Positions 1 through 9,442 of a stretch of 64,000 nucleotides of DNA are shown here, in pieces. This DNA comes from CADEEN01 sp963840805 (GTDB taxonomy: Bacteria; Pseudomonadota; Gammaproteobacteria; Burkholderiales; Burkholderiaceae_C). Positions within the stretch are counted from its first letter, which is position 1. Each line of letters opens with the position of its first letter. The position numbers and the translations under genes were made by a program. The notes below the pieces were generated by a model that was given only the letters and a program-made list of their open reading frames with translations, searched no databases and was not told the origin of the DNA. The stretch covers positions 62,001 through 126,000 of the forward strand of contig CAWJAJ010000011.1 of NCBI GenBank assembly GCA_963840805.1. The letters are read 5' to 3'.

Positions 1-2
1 GC

Positions 3-593
3 ACCGTGGTGATGGACGTACCGGCGCAGGATGTGATCACGCGCGACAACGTCTCGGTCAAGGTCAACGCAGTCGTCTACGCCCGCGTGGTCGATCCGCA
101 ACTGGCGATCATCCAGGTCGAGAACTTCATGAACGCCACGTCGCAGCTCGCCCAGACCACGCTGCGTGCCGTGCTGGGCAAGCACGAACTCGATCAGTTG
201 CTGGCCGAGCGCGAGAAGATCAATCAGGCCCTGCAGCAGGTGCTCGATGTGCAGACCGACGCCTGGGGCATCAAGGTCGCCAACGTCGAGATCAAGCATG
301 TCGACCTGAACGAGAGCATGGTGCGCGCGATCGCCAAGCAAGCCGAAGCCGAGCGCGAACGGCGCGCCAAGATCATCCATGCCGAAGGCGAGCTGCAGGC
401 GTCCGACAAGCTGCTCGAGGCCGCGCACAAACTCGCGCAGGCGCCGCAGGCGATGCAGTTGCGCTACCTGCAGACACTGACCGCGATCGCCGGGGAGAAG
501 AGCTCCACGATCATCTTCCCGATGCCCATCGACCTGATCTCATCGGTGATGGATGGGCTGGCGAAAGTGCGCAAGCTCGGCGATCCGGGCTGA
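3..593 (+). CDS. SPFH/stomatin-like (slipin) protein, 3' part
   Basis: This is the C-terminal part of a band-7/SPFH membrane-scaffold protein of the slipin (prokaryotic stomatin) type; the start lies outside the window. The visible part runs from the end of the SPFH beta-domain (VSVKVNAVVYARVVDPQLA) into the charged coiled-coil segment rich in Ala, Glu and Arg (KQAEAERERRAKIIHAEGEL). It ends with the short hydrophobic oligomerisation tail (TIIFPMPIDLISSVMDGLA). Family members form large homo-oligomers on the inner membrane and are often paired with an NfeD protein, which would lie upstream here. The next gene starts 7 bases after the stop, so the two may be co-transcribed. The family call is secure; the cellular role is not known from sequence. 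Confidence 0.9.
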   Translation, partial: TVVMDVPAQDVITRDNVSVKVNAVVYARVVDPQLAIIQVENFMNATSQLAQTTLRAVLGKHELDQLLAEREKINQALQQVLDVQTDAWGIKVANVEIKHVDLNESMVRAIAKQAEAERERRAKIIHAEGELQASDKLLEAAHKLAQAPQAMQLRYLQTLTAIAGEKSSTIIFPMPIDLISSVMDGLAKVRKLGDPG

Positions 594-599
594 CGCCCC

Positions 600-1739
600 A
601 TGAGCGCACACCTCGTCTACCTCGTGCCGGGCTTCTTCGGCTTCACATCCGTCGGTGCCGTGAGCTACTTCGAGGACGTCGAGCGAGCGCTCGGCCGTGC
701 ACTGCGCCGGCGCGGTGTCGACGCGCGCATCGTGGGTTGCCGAACGCAGCCGACCGCTTCGATCCCGCGCCGTGCCGACGTGCTGCGCCGTCAGGTGCTG
801 CGCAGCGGTGGCCTGAAGGCACAGGCACTGCACTTCGTCGGCCACTCGACGGGGGGCCTCGACATGCGCATGCTGCTGACGCCGGGGTCGCGGATCGCGC
901 GCGGCGACTCGGCCGAGCGCATCGCCCGGCTGACGCGGACGGCGATTTCCGTGGCCACGCCGCACCACGGCACGCCGCTGGCCAATCACTTCGTCACCAT
1001 GCAGGGCCAGACCTTGCTGCTGGTACTCAGCGCCCTGGCAACGTCGGGGCAGGGCCGCGGCGCGATCCTCGCGGCGGCCAAGGCCATCGCCCTGGTGGCG
1101 CGGCTCGACGACTGGCTGGGGCGCTCTCAAGGGCCGCTCGATCGCATCGCCGAGGGCCTGCTGCGCAAGATCCGCTTCGATCGTCGCGACGCGGCATGGG
1201 CCTACCTCGGCGAAATCGAGCGCGACCAGGGTGCCGTGCTGCAGTTGACGCCCGAGGGCATTGCCCTGTTCGATGCGGCCGTCGCGGATCACCCCGGGAT
1301 CGACTACGGCTGCGTCGTCGCGGGTGTGCCCAAGCCGCGCGAGTCCCTGAAGGTGAAGGAACTGCTGGATCCGGAGTACGTCGTGTTGCGGGCGTTGTTC
1401 AGGCTGCTGCACGTGTTGACGGCGCAGCCCCACCCGCGCTACCCGTATCCGGCACCGACCCAGGCGACACAGCGTCTGCTCGATCGGTCTTTCGGCTTCA
1501 AGGTGACGTCGAGCATCAGCGACGGCATCGTGCCGACGCTGAGCCAGTTGCATGGCCGGGTGCTGCACGCCGTGCGGGCCGACCATCTCGATGTGGTCGG
1601 GCACTACACGCTGGCCGGCGGCCGCACGGCGAACTGGTTGCCCTCGGGCGCCGGCTTCACGCCCGACGCATTCGCGGCGACCTGGGAAGCGGTCGCGGCG
1701 GCGATCGCGAAGGGCGGCCGGCGGCCTCGCGCCGGCTGA
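600..1739 (+). CDS. alpha/beta-hydrolase, triacylglycerol-lipase-like
   Basis: A 379-residue alpha/beta-hydrolase-fold protein. The nucleophile elbow GHSTGG lies near residue 81, following an oxyanion-type start (YLVPGFFGF) at the N-terminus. A late segment RADHLDVVGHY near residue 325 supplies a candidate catalytic His. The arrangement resembles PGAP1/lipase-like esterases that act on hydrophobic esters. No signal peptide is apparent, so a cytoplasmic location is inferred. It starts 7 bases after the SPFH gene and is convergent with the P-type ATPase on the other strand. The substrate cannot be deduced. The hydrolase fold is well supported, the lipase specificity less so. Confidence 0.75.
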   Translation: MSAHLVYLVPGFFGFTSVGAVSYFEDVERALGRALRRRGVDARIVGCRTQPTASIPRRADVLRRQVLRSGGLKAQALHFVGHSTGGLDMRMLLTPGSRIARGDSAERIARLTRTAISVATPHHGTPLANHFVTMQGQTLLLVLSALATSGQGRGAILAAAKAIALVARLDDWLGRSQGPLDRIAEGLLRKIRFDRRDAAWAYLGEIERDQGAVLQLTPEGIALFDAAVADHPGIDYGCVVAGVPKPRESLKVKELLDPEYVVLRALFRLLHVLTAQPHPRYPYPAPTQATQRLLDRSFGFKVTSSISDGIVPTLSQLHGRVLHAVRADHLDVVGHYTLAGGRTANWLPSGAGFTPDAFAATWEAVAAAIAKGGRRPRAG

Positions 1740-1811
1740 CACGGGAGCGGCCCCCGTTGCCGCCGTACACGCAACACCCGGCCAGCCTCGCCGCAGGCGC
1801 GGCGACAGGCC

Positions 1812-4613
1812 TCAGGCGGCGCGCGTGCGTCTCATCCGGACGAACAGCTTGCGCAGTTCTTCCGTCCACAGTACCACGCTGGCCACGGCCACGATGGGCA
1901 GCAGCTCGGCGGGCGGGATCGGCACGGTGTGGAACAGCGCGTTCAGCGGCGGCCAGTACAGCACGGCCGCCTGCAGCACGATGCTGAGCAACAACCCACC
2001 CAGCAGCCAGTGGTTGCGGAAGATGCCGAATTGCAGCGCAGAACGTGTGGCCGACTGGCAGTTCAGCACGTTGAACCACTGGCACACTGCCAGCACCGTG
2101 AAGGTCTCGGTGCGCACCATCTCGTAGGGCACGCCGCCGGCCTGCCGCCAGATGAACCAGCCCAAGCGTCGCGGCGACCGCGGTGGGCACCAGCAGCGCC
2201 ACGCGCCGCAACATCTCGCCACTGAGCAGGCGGTCGTCGCGTGGCACCGGTGGCCGGCGCATCTCGTCGCCGTCGGGCGGGTCCATCACCAGGTTCACGG
2301 TCAGCGTGCTTTCGGTGACGATGTTGATCCAGAGGATCTGCACCGCCGCCAGCGGCAACCGGTAGCCCAGCACCAGCGCCAGCAGCAACACCAGCACCTC
2401 GTCGATCGAGGTGACGAACAGGAACAGGATCACCTTCTTCAGGTTGCCGTAGACCACGCGGCCCTGCTCGACCGCGCTGACGATGGTGGCGAAGTTGTCG
2501 TCGGTGATGACGATCTTGGCCGCGCTCTTGGCGACCTCGGTGCCGGTGATGCCCATCGCCACGCCGACATCGGCGCGTGCCAGCGCCGGTGCGTCGTTGA
2601 CGCCGTCGCCGGTCATCGCCACCACGTCGCCGCGCGACTGCAGCGCCTCGACGATGCGCAGCTTCTGCGCCGGGTGCACCCGCGCGAAGACGGCGATGCG
2701 GTCCAGGCCTTCGAGCAGTTCGGCCTCGTTCATGCGCTCCAGTTCGGCGCCGTCCACGGCGCGGTCACCGTCACGCGCGATGCCAAGTTCGCGCGCAATG
2801 GCCAGGCCGGTGAGCTTGTGGTCGCCGGTGACCATGATCGGCCGGATGCCGGCCGCGCGGCATTCGGCCACCGCCACCTTGACCTCCTCGCGCGGCGGGT
2901 CGATCTGCCCGATCAGCCCCAGCAGCGTGGCGCGGCCGGCCAGGGCATCGAAGCCGCCCGTGATGAAGCCCGCACGCTCGTTGCGTTCGCTATCCCCCGC
3001 GGTGGCTGGTCTGCCACGGCGAGCAGGCGGCAGGCCGCGCGTCCAGCGCATCTTCGGCCGCCGTCGCGACCGCGAGCGCGCGCAGCGCCTGGCTGGCCAT
3101 GCCCTCGGCGGCTTCGCGGGCCGCGCGCAGCGCCGGCTGCTACCGGCCCGCACTGGCGGAGCACGGCCTCCGGTGCACCCTTGATGAACACCTGGCTGCC
3201 GTGGCGCGTGGCCATCATCTTGGTGTCGGAGTCGAAGGGCAACTCGGCCTCGCGCGGCGATTGCTGCCGCAGAGCCCGGGCCTCGATGCCCGCCTTGGCG
3301 GCTGCGACCAGCAACGCCGCCTCGGTCGGGTCACCGAGCACCGTCCACTGCGCCCTATCGTCTTGCGGCGGCACGAGCTCGGCGTCGTTGCACAGCACGG
3401 CGGCGCGCAACAGCGCCGTGATGGCGCGGTCCGCGTCGTCGGCCACCGACGCGACCGGCGTGCCCGCTTCGCTGAGTGCGCCCTGCGGCGCGTAGCCCAC
3501 CCCCGAGACGGCGATCGATCGTCCGCCGGGCAGCCACAAGGCGCTCACGGTCATCTCGTTGCGCGTCAGCGTGCCGGTCTTGTCGCTGCAGATCACGGTG
3601 GTCGAGCCCAGCGTCTCCACGGCGGAAAGCCGGCGGATGATCGCGCCGCGCCCGGCCATGCGCTGCATGCCCACCGCGAGCGCGATCGTCATCGCCACCG
3701 GCAGGCCCTCGGGCACCATCGAAACCATCTGGCTGATCGCCACCATCAGCACGTCGGCGAGCGGCAGCCCGCGCAGCAGGCCCAGCGCCACCACGACGAC
3801 AAACAGCACCAGCGCGCCGGCCACCAGGTGGCGGCCGAACTGCGTGATGCGCAGTTCCAGCGGCGTCTTCGGTTCCTCTGCGCCTTCCGTCATGCGCGCG
3901 ATGCCGCCGACCTCGGTGTGCGTACCCGTTGCCGTGACGATCGCGCGCGCCCGGCCGGCCGTGATGTAGGTGCCCGAGAACACCATGTTGCGGCGGTCGG
4001 CCAGGCCGGTCGCTTCGGGCAAGGCCGCCACGTCCTTGGACACCGGCACCGATTCGCCGGTCAGCGCCGCTTCGGCCACCTGCAGTTGAGCCTCCTCGAT
4101 CAGCCGGGCATCGGCGCCGACGGCGTCACCGGCGGCCAGCAGCAGCAGGTCGCCGGGCACCAGTTCGCGCGCGGCAAGGCCCTGCTCGTGGCCGTCGCGC
4201 AGCACCCGCACCTGCAGTGCCGAGAGCCGTCGCAGCGCTGCCATCGAGCGCTCGGCACGCCCTTCCTGGTAGGTGCCGATCAGCGCGTTGACGAGCACCA
4301 CGGCCAGGATCACCGCCGCGTCGCCCCAGTGGCCCATGCCTGCGGCCAATGCCGCCGCGATGAACAGGATGTAGATCAGCGGGCTCTTGAACTGACGCAG
4401 GAACACCATGAAGACCGAGCGCTCGGGCGGCTCGGGCAAGGCGTTCGGGCCGTACTCGGCGGCGCGCTGCGCCACGGCGTGCGACGGCAGCCCGGCCGAA
4501 GCATCGCCGGCCAGTTGCTCCAGGGCCGCCGCGACGTCGAGTGCGTGCCACGCTTTGCTGCCGCTCGGCGTCGGGGGACGAGCCCCCTCATTCGTCGTGG
4601 GGATAGAGGACAT
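1812..4613 (-). CDS. cation-transporting P-type ATPase (P2-like), frameshifted
   Basis: A roughly 900-residue P-type ATPase that pumps a cation across the inner membrane at the cost of ATP. In order it shows an N-terminal cation-ATPase domain, transmembrane pairs, the actuator motif TGES, the membrane motif PEGLP, the phosphorylation site DKTGTLT, the hinge GDGVNDAP and a C-terminal block of membrane helices ending near VVLWTEELRKLF. PEGLP and the layout point to the P2 group (Ca2+/Mg2+ or Na+/K+ type) rather than heavy-metal P1B pumps; no CPC motif or metal-binding domain is present. The reading frame breaks at least three times (about 3140, 2960-3040 and 2160), but homologous sequence continues across each break. 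Indel errors are therefore more likely than decay. Substrate is unassigned. Confidence 0.85.
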
Positions 4614-4626
4614 AGACGTTGAGCAG

Positions 4627-4932
4627 TTACACCGCCAGCAGGGCCGGGCTCACCACGCCCGGCGCACGCGGCCATGGCCGCTGCGGGCGACAGGCCAAAC
4701 CGATGATCACCGCGCCGCTCATCATCGCGGCAGAGAACGCCGTCACCGCATGCACCGGCGCCAGGTTGGCCAGGATCGAGCCGGTGGCGAAGAGACCGAA
4801 CGACAGACCCGTCTTATCGCCGATCGCGTCGGCCAGCCGCGTCAGCCGCGCGCCGGCATAGCCGATGGCAAACGCACAAGCCGCGAATTGCGCCGAGTCT
4901 GCTGCTGTCGCCCTCCTGTACATACCGTTCAA
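4627..4932 (-). pseudogene. remnant of a Na+/Ca2+-exchanger-like membrane protein
   Basis: A 101-residue open frame with two hydrophobic segments. The N-terminal part (YAGARLTRLADAIGDKTGLS) resembles the first helix region of sodium:calcium antiporters. The rest (FATGSILANLAPVHAVTAF) resembles the C-terminal helices of the same kind of protein, so the middle seems deleted. After the TAA stop the same frame continues as LLNVYVLYPHDE up to a second stop that overlaps the start of the P-type ATPase. That also fits the C-terminus of such a transporter. I read this as an internally deleted, nonfunctional copy. It could also be a short unrelated membrane protein. The assignment rests on remembered family resemblance only. 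Confidence 0.35.
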
Positions 4933-5135
4933 ACCGGCGCCGCGCGCAACGCCGGCACCGGCCTGGTCGCCCTGCGGCGATCGCGGGCCGTGTCGCGCGT
5001 GGCGGTGCCCGCTTCGCCACAGTCACTCGATCCCATTGTTCGCCGATGCATCGCGTCGCTCCATCGTTGGCCCCTGTGCGCGGCATTCGATGCCTTGAGG
5101 CACATCGAGTATCCGGGTCGCGATGGCAGGCCCGG

Positions 5136-5149
5136 TTGACAGCTGTCAA
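5136..5149. promoter_or_regulatory. perfect FNR/ANR-like palindrome
   Basis: TTGACAGCTGTCAA is a perfect inverted repeat and matches the FNR-family consensus TTGAY-N4-RTCAA. It overlaps the end of modC and lies about 200 bases upstream of the exchanger remnant on the minus strand. Its target is unclear, and the remnant/ATPase transcript is the only candidate downstream. Function is inferred from the motif alone. Confidence 0.4.
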
Positions 5150-6261
5150 CGAGGGACGGGTGATGGTTCCGCCGCCGCACCATGCCGCAGCGGCATGATG
5201 TGGATTGCCGCGGCGTCGAGGTGCAGGCACAGGCGCACGCCCGGTGCCGCCTGCAGCCGCAGCGCCAGCCGCGTCGTCACCTGCAGGTGCATCTGCGCCG
5301 CCGGTTCGGCCACGGTGCGGCAGGCCAGCGTGGTGATTTCGCCGAGCCGCTGCTGGCGCTCGACGATGCAGTCGACGGCGTTGTCGCCCTGCGCCGGCTC
5401 GCGGCGCACCGCCACGTGCTCGCCGGCGATGACCCAGCGCACCGGCGAGCCGTCGGGCACCTTGCCCTTGTCGGCAGCGCGCAACGTGATGTCGGTGCCG
5501 CCCCAGCGCAGCCGGCCCCAGCCGGGCGTGCGCGGATCGGTGTGGAACACGCCGTCGTGGATGTCGCGCAGGCCCACCAGCTCGGCCACGCGGGCATTGC
5601 GCGGCCGCGACAGCACCTGTTCGGGCGTGCCCGCCTGCAGCGTGCGGCCGCCGTCGAGGATGCACAGCCGGTCGGCCAGCAGGCGGGCCTCGCGCAGATC
5701 GTGCGTGACCATCACGATCGGCAGCCGCACGCGCTCGCGCAGGCGGATCAGCTCGTCGTACAGCAGGTGGCGGGTGGGCTGGTCGACGGCGGAGAAGGCT
5801 TCGTCGAGCAGCAGCAGCTTCGGGTTGCGCGCCAGTGCGCGGGCCAATGCCACGCGCTGGCGCTGCCCGCCCGACAACTGCTGCGGCCGGCGCGAGGCCA
5901 GCGTGTCGAGCTGCATGTCGGCCAGCAGCGCATGGGCCTGCGCCGGGTCGCTGCCCGCCGGCAGCGCCAGTGCCACGTTGTCGAGCGCGCTCAGGTGCGG
6001 AAACAGCGCGTAGTTCTGGAACACCATGCCCACCGGCCGCTGCTCGGGCGGCACGTGCAGGCGCTGCCGGCGGCTGAACCACGGCCGGCCGTCGAACACC
6101 ACCTCGCCGTCGGCCACCGCCATCAGCCCGGCAATGGCGCGCAGCACGGTGGTCTTGCCGCTGCCCGACGGCCCGACCAGCGCCAGCAGTTCGCCCTCGG
6201 CGCACTCGAAGCCGACGTCCAGCGGCACCGGGCCGGGCTGCTGCAGGCGCACGCTCAGCAT
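5146..6261 (-). CDS. modC: molybdate ABC transporter ATP-binding protein ModC
   Basis: A 371-residue ABC ATPase that powers molybdate import. It shows Walker A GPSGSGKTT (about residue 31), a Q-loop in VFQNYALFP, the signature LSGGQRQRVALARAL, Walker B LLLLDEAFS and the switch His in MVTHDL. The C-terminal third, from about residue 290, has the beta-rich MOP/TOBE-like character expected of ModC, which binds the oxyanion and gives feedback. It lies 4 bases downstream of modB in a minus-strand order mobB-modA-modB-modC. Molybdenum would serve molybdopterin enzymes elsewhere in the genome; none is encoded in this window. The length is typical of ModC. Confidence 0.92.
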   Translation of the reverse strand: MLSVRLQQPGPVPLDVGFECAEGELLALVGPSGSGKTTVLRAIAGLMAVADGEVVFDGRPWFSRRQRLHVPPEQRPVGMVFQNYALFPHLSALDNVALALPAGSDPAQAHALLADMQLDTLASRRPQQLSGGQRQRVALARALARNPKLLLLDEAFSAVDQPTRHLLYDELIRLRERVRLPIVMVTHDLREARLLADRLCILDGGRTLQAGTPEQVLSRPRNARVAELVGLRDIHDGVFHTDPRTPGWGRLRWGGTDITLRAADKGKVPDGSPVRWVIAGEHVAVRREPAQGDNAVDCIVERQQRLGEITTLACRTVAEPAAQMHLQVTTRLALRLQAAPGVRLCLHLDAAAIHIMPLRHGAAAEPSPVPR

Positions 6262-6265
6262 CGCG

Positions 6266-6946
6266 TCACGTCCAGCGACCGGCGCCGCCGAGCCGGCTGC
6301 GCCGCGACAGTGCCGCCGTCGCCAGCAGCGTCGCCAGCGACACCGCCAGCAGCGTGGCCGACATCACGCCGGCGCCGTGCAGATCGAAGGCCTGCACGCG
6401 GTCGTAGATCGAGATCGAGATGGTGCGCGTGACGCCGGGGATGTTGCCGCCGACCATCAACACCACGCCGAACTCGCCCAGCGTGTGCGCCACCGTCATC
6501 ACCAGCCCGCTCAGGATGCCGGGCCAGGCCAGCGGCAGCTCGATGCGCCACAGCGCACGCCAGCGTCCGAGCCCGCAGCTGCGCGCGGCGTCGCGCAGAT
6601 CGGCCGGGATGGCCTCGAACGCACGCTGCATCGGCATCAGTGCGAACGGGATGTTGACGACGATGCTGGCCAGCAGCAGCCCGCCGTACGAGAACACCAG
6701 CGTCTGGCCGGTGACGCGCTCGTAAAGCACGCCGAGCGGCGAGGCGCCGCCCATCGCCACCAGCAGGTAGTAGCCGAGCACCGTGGGCGGCAGCACCAGC
6801 GGCAGTGCCAGTGCGGCCTCGGCCAGCGGCTTCGCCGGGTGGTGCGTCAGAGCCAGCCAGCGCCCTGCGGCCACGCCCACCGGCAACAGCACCAGCGCGG
6901 TGGCCAGCGCCAGCGTGGCCGATAACCAGAGGGCAGCCCAGTCCAT
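6266..6946 (-). CDS. modB: molybdate ABC transporter permease ModB
   Basis: A 226-residue inner-membrane permease with about five hydrophobic helices. The binding-protein-dependent transport signature (EAA loop) is visible around DAARSCGLGRWRALWRIELP, near residues 135-155, and contacts ModC. The length matches ModB. The start ATG (MDWAALWLSATLALA) directly precedes the first helix. modC begins 4 bases after its stop, so the two are almost certainly co-translated. The 5' side is separated from modA by a 324-base stretch filled with repeats, which could weaken polarity within the operon. Confidence 0.92.
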   Translation of the reverse strand: MDWAALWLSATLALATALVLLPVGVAAGRWLALTHHPAKPLAEAALALPLVLPPTVLGYYLLVAMGGASPLGVLYERVTGQTLVFSYGGLLLASIVVNIPFALMPMQRAFEAIPADLRDAARSCGLGRWRALWRIELPLAWPGILSGLVMTVAHTLGEFGVVLMVGGNIPGVTRTISISIYDRVQAFDLHGAGVMSATLLAVSLATLLATAALSRRSRLGGAGRWT

Positions 6947-7070
6947 CTCAGTGGCTCCGCCGCACGTCGCGCGACCCTGTACGGATGAAACGGCCTGGCG
7001 TGTCGAGGCTCTCGCCGGCGTGCGGAAGAGCGTCGGGGTGCGGGTCTCCTGTGCCCTCCGCCCTCACCCC

Positions 7071-7096
7071 AACCCTCTCCCAGAGGGAGAGGGGGC
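7071..7096. repeat. short palindromic intergenic repeat
   Basis: The stretch reads as an imperfect hairpin (CCCTCTCCCAGAGGGAGAGGG at its core, stem about 9 bp). It is of the kind seen many times in betaproteobacterial genomes. It lies between modA and modB. It may act as a weak terminator or mRNA 3'-end structure; no run of T follows. Confidence 0.6.
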
Positions 7097-7183
7097 AAGA
7101 CCGAAGCCCCGGCGTCATGGCAGCGGGTTTCACTTCAGTGGCTCCGCCGCGCGTCGCGCCACCCGCGCCGCATGAACCGGGTT

Positions 7184-7270
7184 GCCCAGCAAACGCCGCG
7201 GATCCAGCTCTGCTGGTCCGCTGGCGTTGCCCCCTCGAGGGGGAGGCGCCGCAGGCGCTGCGGGGGTGGG
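7184..7270 (-). repeat. ~85-bp intergenic hairpin repeat (copy a)
   Basis: Read on the minus strand, this segment begins next to the modA stop with ATGACCCACCCCCG, passes through CCCCCTCGAGGGGG and ends with GGATCCGCGGCGTT. The same order recurs at 26395-26490 on the plus strand. Two small stems differ between the copies but stay paired (CCAGCAGAGCTGG here, CCGGCAGAGCCGG there), so structure rather than sequence seems to be kept. The modA-modB gap (6947-7270) otherwise holds only the hairpin at 7071 and a partial direct duplication (CAGTGGCTCCGCCGC at about 6953 and 7137). Confidence 0.7.
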
Positions 7271-8093
7271 TCATTGACCCGGCAGCGCGAAGCCGTAGCG
7301 GCGCAGCACGTCACGGGTCTCGGGCCCCTGCAGGTGGCGGTAGAACGCTCGCGCACCGGCACCGGCCCGGCGCGTCAGCACCATGCGCTGGCGCAGCGGA
7401 TCGTGCAGCGCGGCCGGCAGCGTGACGTGCCGGCCGGCATCGGCGAACACCGGCGCCAACGCCCAGCGAGAGCGGGAAGATGCCGCCTTGCGCCGAGCCC
7501 GAGGTCGCGAACTGCGCCGCCTGCGTGGCGTTTTCACCGAGCACGAGCTTCGGCTCTATCGCGGCCCACAGGCCGGCGCGCTGCAGTGCCTGCTGCGCCG
7601 CGCGGCCGTACGGGGCGTGCGCGGGGTTGGCGATCGCGAAGCGCGTGATGCGGCCGTCGCGCAGCGCCTGCTTGAGGCCGGCGAATTCGGCATCGGGTTG
7701 CCACGGCGCGCCGCGCGGCGCGAACAGCACGATGCGGCCGCTGCCGTAGAGCGCGCCGCGATCGAGCGTCAGGCCCTGCTCGGCCAGTTGCAGCACGAAG
7801 CCCTCGTCGGCCGACATGAACAACTCGAACGGCGCGCCCTGCACGATCTGGCGATAGAAGTTGCCCGACGAGCCGTAGGCGATGCGCAGCGGCGCCTGCG
7901 TGCCGGCCGTGAAGCCCGCGGCGATCTCGTCGAGCGCGAACTTCAGATCCGAGGCCGCGGCCACCAGCGCCGGCTCGGGTGCCGACGCCGCCGCCTGCGT
8001 CGGGCGCCACAGCGGCGCGAGCCCGAGCGCGACCAGCACTCGCCGCCGCCAATGCGGGGCGGCTGCAGTGGGCTCGGCACGAGGGGAAGGCAT
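7271..8093 (-). CDS. modA: molybdate-binding protein ModA, one frameshift
   Basis: Periplasmic molybdate-binding protein of about 270 residues. A basic N-terminus is followed by a hydrophobic stretch that looks like a signal peptide (VLVALGLAPLWRPTQAAASA). The mature part has the ModA pattern: AASDLKFALDEIAAGF, then YGSSGNFYRQI with a Ser that would contact the oxyanion, then FELFMSADEGFV. It continues through ANPAHAPYGRAAQQAL to a C-terminus RRYGFALPGQ. The frame breaks once near 7465, and the last 60 or so residues are in another frame. An indel error is the simplest explanation. It lies between mobB and modB, consistent with one mod operon. Confidence 0.88.
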
Positions 8094-8156
8094 GAAGGCA
8101 TCGATGCGGGGACGACCGCATCGATCTTATGCGCAGCCGTCGCCACGCCCTTGCGC

Positions 8157-8670
8157 TCAGCGCGGCGCGGCGTGCTCGAGGACCAGGTCGACGATCGCGG
8201 CGGTGTCGGCCAGGTCGATCTTCGGCGGCCGTGGCGCCTGCGCCTCGGGCGGGCGGCGGCATCGAATCGCTGGCGATCGCCACGATGCCCGGCCAATCGG
8301 GCCACAGCGTGGGTTTGCCGAGGGCGGCGCGCCAGACCTCGAGCTTCGGGAAGTCGCCGTGCTTGAAGCCCTCGATCAGCACCAGGTCGCAGTGCTGCAG
8401 GCGATCGAGCAGGTACTCGAGCGGCGGTTCGGCGGCCCCGCGCAGTTCGTGCATCAGCGCCCAGCGCTCGTTGCCGAGCAGCAGCACTTCCTTGCAGCCC
8501 GATTCGCGCAGGCGGTAGGAATCCTTGCCCGGGCGGTCGATGTCGATGGCCTTGTGGCTGTGCTTGATCAGCGACACCACCAGGCCGCGCGACGAGAGTT
8601 CGGGCACCAGCCGCTCGAGCAGCGTGGTCTTGCCCATGCCGGAGTGGCCGGCGATGCCGAAGACTTTCAT
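8157..8670 (-). CDS. mobB: molybdopterin-guanine dinucleotide biosynthesis protein MobB, frameshifted
   Basis: A GTP-binding accessory protein for making the MGD form of the molybdenum cofactor. The N-terminus MKVFGIAGHSGMGKTTLLE carries the P-loop GHSGMGKTT. LIKHSHKAIDIDRPGKDSYR matches the conserved MobB segment, and LVLIEGFKHGDFPKLEVWR is the hallmark central motif. The frame breaks near 8240; in the shifted frame the protein continues as RPPKIDLADTAAIVDLVLEH and stops at 8157, giving a normal length of about 170 residues. It stands first in the mod operon, 60 bases upstream of modA. This suggests uptake and cofactor synthesis are expressed together. Confidence 0.88.
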
Positions 8671-8840
8671 GGGACGCGATCATCGCCGCTGCGCGATGGC
8701 CCTCCAACAGTGCATGCGGCAGTTGACTTTGGATAACGTCAGTGAATGCCTGGACAAGTCAGCCGCGGGCAGCGTGCGGCCGGTGCCATAGGATTGACCA
8801 GGCTTCCGTACGACCCTGGCTTGCCCATAGGTGAACTTAA

Positions 8841-9416
8841 ATGAGTCACGACCCGGCCCCCGACGAACCGCCCACCGCGGCTGCGATTGGCCATGACGGC
8901 CGCAGCGACATCGACGAGTTGCTGGCCGCCTTTGCCGAACAGCAGCGTCGCGCAGGTCGCAAGGTGCTCGGCCTGGTGATGAGGCGCCGCGGTCGCGATG
9001 AGGGATGCCAGGCCGCGATGGTGCTGACCGACATCGACACCGGGGACGAGTATCTGGTATCGCAGGCGCTGGGTGCCGAGTCGACTTCGTGCAGCGCCGA
9101 TCCGCAAGGTTTCGCGCGGGCCAGCCGGGTCCTGCGCGACGCGCTCGAGCGGGATCCGGATCTGGTCGTCTGCAATCGCTTCGGATCGCTCGAGGCGGCC
9201 AACGGAGGGTTCGCCGCCGAACTGCTGGCCCTCTTGGAGCGAGGCGTCCCGGTGCTGACCGTCGTCGCACCGGCTCACCTCGCCGCCTGGCAGCGATTCA
9301 TCGGTGACGCGCCGCTGCTGGCCGTCGACCCCGACGCCTGGGCCGCGTGGCTCGACGCCGTCTTGCTGCGGCGTGCTCACCCGGCCGCGGCGTCGACTCC
9401 CGCTGCGCCCGCTTGA
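8841..9416 (+). CDS. DUF2478-like protein next to molybdenum genes
   Basis: A 191-residue soluble protein without signal peptide or membrane segment. The part from about residue 35 on (VLGLVMRR, then GFARASRVLRDALERDPDLV, VCNRFGSLEAANGGFAAELL, GVPVLTVVAP) matches my recollection of the DUF2478 family, whose members resemble P-loop NTPase-type folds. No clear Walker A motif is visible here. The gene diverges from mobB with about 170 bases between and is convergent with arsM. DUF2478 genes occur beside molybdate transport genes in other proteobacteria, so a role in Mo handling is plausible but unproven. Confidence 0.65.
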   Translation: MSHDPAPDEPPTAAAIGHDGRSDIDELLAAFAEQQRRAGRKVLGLVMRRRGRDEGCQAAMVLTDIDTGDEYLVSQALGAESTSCSADPQGFARASRVLRDALERDPDLVVCNRFGSLEAANGGFAAELLALLERGVPVLTVVAPAHLAAWQRFIGDAPLLAVDPDAWAAWLDAVLLRRAHPAAASTPAAPA

Positions 9417-9442
9417 TGCGCCGCCCCGGCGAGGGCCGGACT

